Source of the DNA: Phycisphaerae bacterium
GTDB taxonomy: Bacteria > Planctomycetota > Phycisphaerae > Sedimentisphaerales > Anaerohalosphaeraceae
Assembly: GCA_007121565.1 (NCBI GenBank)
Contig: SKKI01000253.1
Coordinates: 1-7,159, forward strand
DNA length: 7,159 nucleotides
Reading direction: 5' to 3'
In this document: piece by piece, positions 6,901-7,159 of the stretch
Position numbering within the stretch: the stretch's first letter is position 1
Layout: each line of letters starts with the position of its first letter
Made by a program: the position numbers and the translations under genes
Notes under the pieces: model-generated
Told to the model about the DNA's origin: nothing
The model's database searches: none
What the model saw: the letters and a program-made list of their open reading frames with translations, nothing else

Positions 6901-7159
6901 CATAACGGTCAGCTCAGCGAGACCGTCGAGAAAAGGCTGACCGGCAGCGGACCGGCAGCGCTGGCCGCGTGGGCCAACGAGCGCTTTGAGGCCGACCTGA
7001 AACCGGACGACCTGGCCGATCCGGACACCGCTCGGGACACGCTGCTCAATGCCGGGCGGACATTTCTGCGCCGTGAATTGGCCGACCTGGAGCGGTTTGT
7101 GCTGATTCAGATTTTCGACACGTCCTGGAAAGACCATCTGTACACGATGGATCACCTCA
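3997..7159 (+). CDS. secA: Preprotein translocase ATPase SecA, C-terminally cut by the window edge
   Basis: SecA is the ATP-driven motor that pushes unfolded proteins through SecYEG. The frame is open from the ATG at 3997 (or 4000) to the right edge, 1054 codons. NBD1 has Walker A MATGEGKT (107-114) and Walker B DEVD (216-219), then LIDEARTPLIISGPA. A coiled coil of about 70 residues (252-321), absent from E. coli SecA, interrupts the sequence before the cross-linking region and GRQWSDGLHQAVEAKE (W411). NBD2 has AGMTGTA, TNMAGRGTDI (N577) and the arginine-finger segment QLRGRAGRQGD (613-623). It lacks the E. coli insertion after GTDI. The central scaffold helix (RKSLLEYDEV, DHQRKIFYSRR) is followed by a greatly enlarged helical wing region (about 741-1030) of five repeat units. 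The sequence then returns to the scaffold finger DTSWKDHLYTMDHL (W1044). The rest, including any C-terminal zinc motif, lies outside the window. The gene has its own candidate promoter. Confidence 0.97.
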   Translation, partial: MMKLATINQWLLKIFGSRNERLVRSYMQVALAAGEYEAQVKALDDEQLAAKTADFKQALADGRRPEEILVEAFAVVREAARRTVQMRHFDVQLVGGNVLFEGKIAEMATGEGKTLAATLAVYLVHLTGRRVHLVTVNDYLAKRDAEWMAPIYNALGLTVGAIQADMDTAGDERRNQYAADVTYGTNNEFGFDYLRDNMKISVEQMVQGALEYAIVDEVDSILIDEARTPLIISGPAQDDISRYKKADTVARQLMSLQSTYDRLKKAIDEHTRTLANAQGELTDAKRAKDTQRIEKAQAVIDKTGKQLAEANARLAEELRGTEDQIEEETLYYNVNYERKSVALMEKGVAAAQDIAGVGSFYLGQNSDWPHLIEQALRAHLVFEREKNYVVMEGKVVIVDEFTGRLMHGRQWSDGLHQAVEAKENVQIKEESQTLATITLQNFFKLYGQIAGMTGTAVTEAGEFMDIYKLDVVTIPTNKPCVRDDREDMIYKTMREKFTAIVDEIHAISTAGRPVLVGTVSIEKSEALSAALKKRYGLEHEVLNAKQHAREAVIVEKAGYQHTARDGAMRGNVTIATNMAGRGTDIKLTPEVVKLGGLHILGTERHESRRIDNQLRGRAGRQGDPGSSVFFLSFDDDLMRVFAPDWTVKALSMIGWEEGMPIQHGRISKGIEKAQKKVEERNFEQRKSLLEYDEVMDHQRKIFYSRRRKIIEGKDLKQTIEDMIDDVITDAAERTLAPLYPWRCVSEWVRAEFGVDLDPSRIQGQEPEWIEETIREKAKKNIENDITVSLGEYLEDYDDPKTWNLEPLCKWAMSAFKANLSASKLRHMTAEEIQETLIAAACEQVDKKDMSRMAEFLEEDYSARMFVLWAQGKFNIKLDPEQLKGCQPEQVRQKVADQVAELYRKREVEYPVEYAMNMVFGPQGPNVYAFESLAEWARRKYGATLDPTELAEMQPKDIYHALLGMSKAWHNGQLSETVEKRLTGSGPAALAAWANERFEADLKPDDLADPDTARDTLLNAGRTFLRRELADLERFVLIQIFDTSWKDHLYTMDHL
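4750..4959 (+). other. Coiled-coil insertion within SecA
   Basis: Residues 252-321 form a charged Ala/Glu/Lys/Gln-rich segment without Pro or Trp (YDRLKKAIDEHTRTLANAQ, then IEKAQAVIDKTGKQLAEANA). Its spaced Leu, Ile and Ala residues fit two antiparallel helices. It lies between the ISGPA motif of NBD1 and the TLYYNVNYERKSVALME strand region that starts the preprotein cross-linking domain. From memory, E. coli SecA has only a short link here. The helical character is inferred from composition; no prediction was run. Confidence 0.7.
6217..7080 (+). repeat. Five tandem divergent helical-wing repeats within SecA
   Basis: Five units share W-(A/V)-x3-(F/Y)-x3-L, usually followed by x-P and then a helix opened by PE, PK or PD. 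They are WVRAEFGVDLDP (Trp codon 6235, residue 747), WAMSAFKANLSA (6424, 810), WAQGKFNIKLDP (6598, 868), WARRKYGATLDP (6799, 935) and WANERFEADLKP (6970, 992). The Trp-to-Trp distances are 63, 58, 67 and 57 residues. In each unit a hydrophobic residue lies three positions before the Trp. E. coli SecA has one comparable unit (recalled as LQERLKNDFDLDLP). Only the protein pattern is conserved; the DNA copies have diverged. Confidence 0.75.

Overview
The window looks like a chromosomal fragment from a planctomycete, probably a member of the Phycisphaerae (Sedimentisphaerales-like). Three things suggest this: a C-terminal dockerin-like module ending in an Ala-Ala-Asn-Trp-Leu helix, a repeat-rich PEP-CTERM protein, and an unusually long SecA. 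This is inferred from protein style only. No rRNA, tRNA, mobile element, CRISPR array or phage gene was seen.

Layout, left to right. (1) The 3' end of a + strand gene (2-256) encodes the tail of a secreted protein with a degenerate EF-hand/dockerin-type module. (2) A convergent minus-strand pair follows: dsbD (2834 down to 1047), then nth (1019 down to 333). They are only 27 nt apart and are probably co-transcribed from a good sigma-70-type promoter with a perfect TATAAT at 2903-2908. (3) An AT-rich divergent intergenic region (2835-3138) carries that promoter and a second one facing right. (4) A + strand gene (3139-3801) encodes a 220-residue PEP-CTERM protein with a signal peptide, five clean 19-residue tandem repeats and a C-terminal sorting anchor. 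(5) A 195-nt spacer precedes secA (+, 3997 to beyond 7159), which is open at the right edge, so 1054 codons are visible.

The genes share an envelope theme. SecA drives Sec export. DsbD carries reducing power across the membrane to periplasmic thiol proteins. The dockerin-like and PEP-CTERM proteins are likely Sec clients. Nth, a DNA-repair enzyme, appears to be only an operon passenger.

The most unusual signal is inside SecA. Its helical wing domain, normally a single unit, appears to be expanded into five tandem divergent copies sharing the pattern W-(A/V)-x3-(F/Y)-x3-L. A separate coiled coil of about 70 residues is inserted after the first ATPase half, near the preprotein cross-linking domain.
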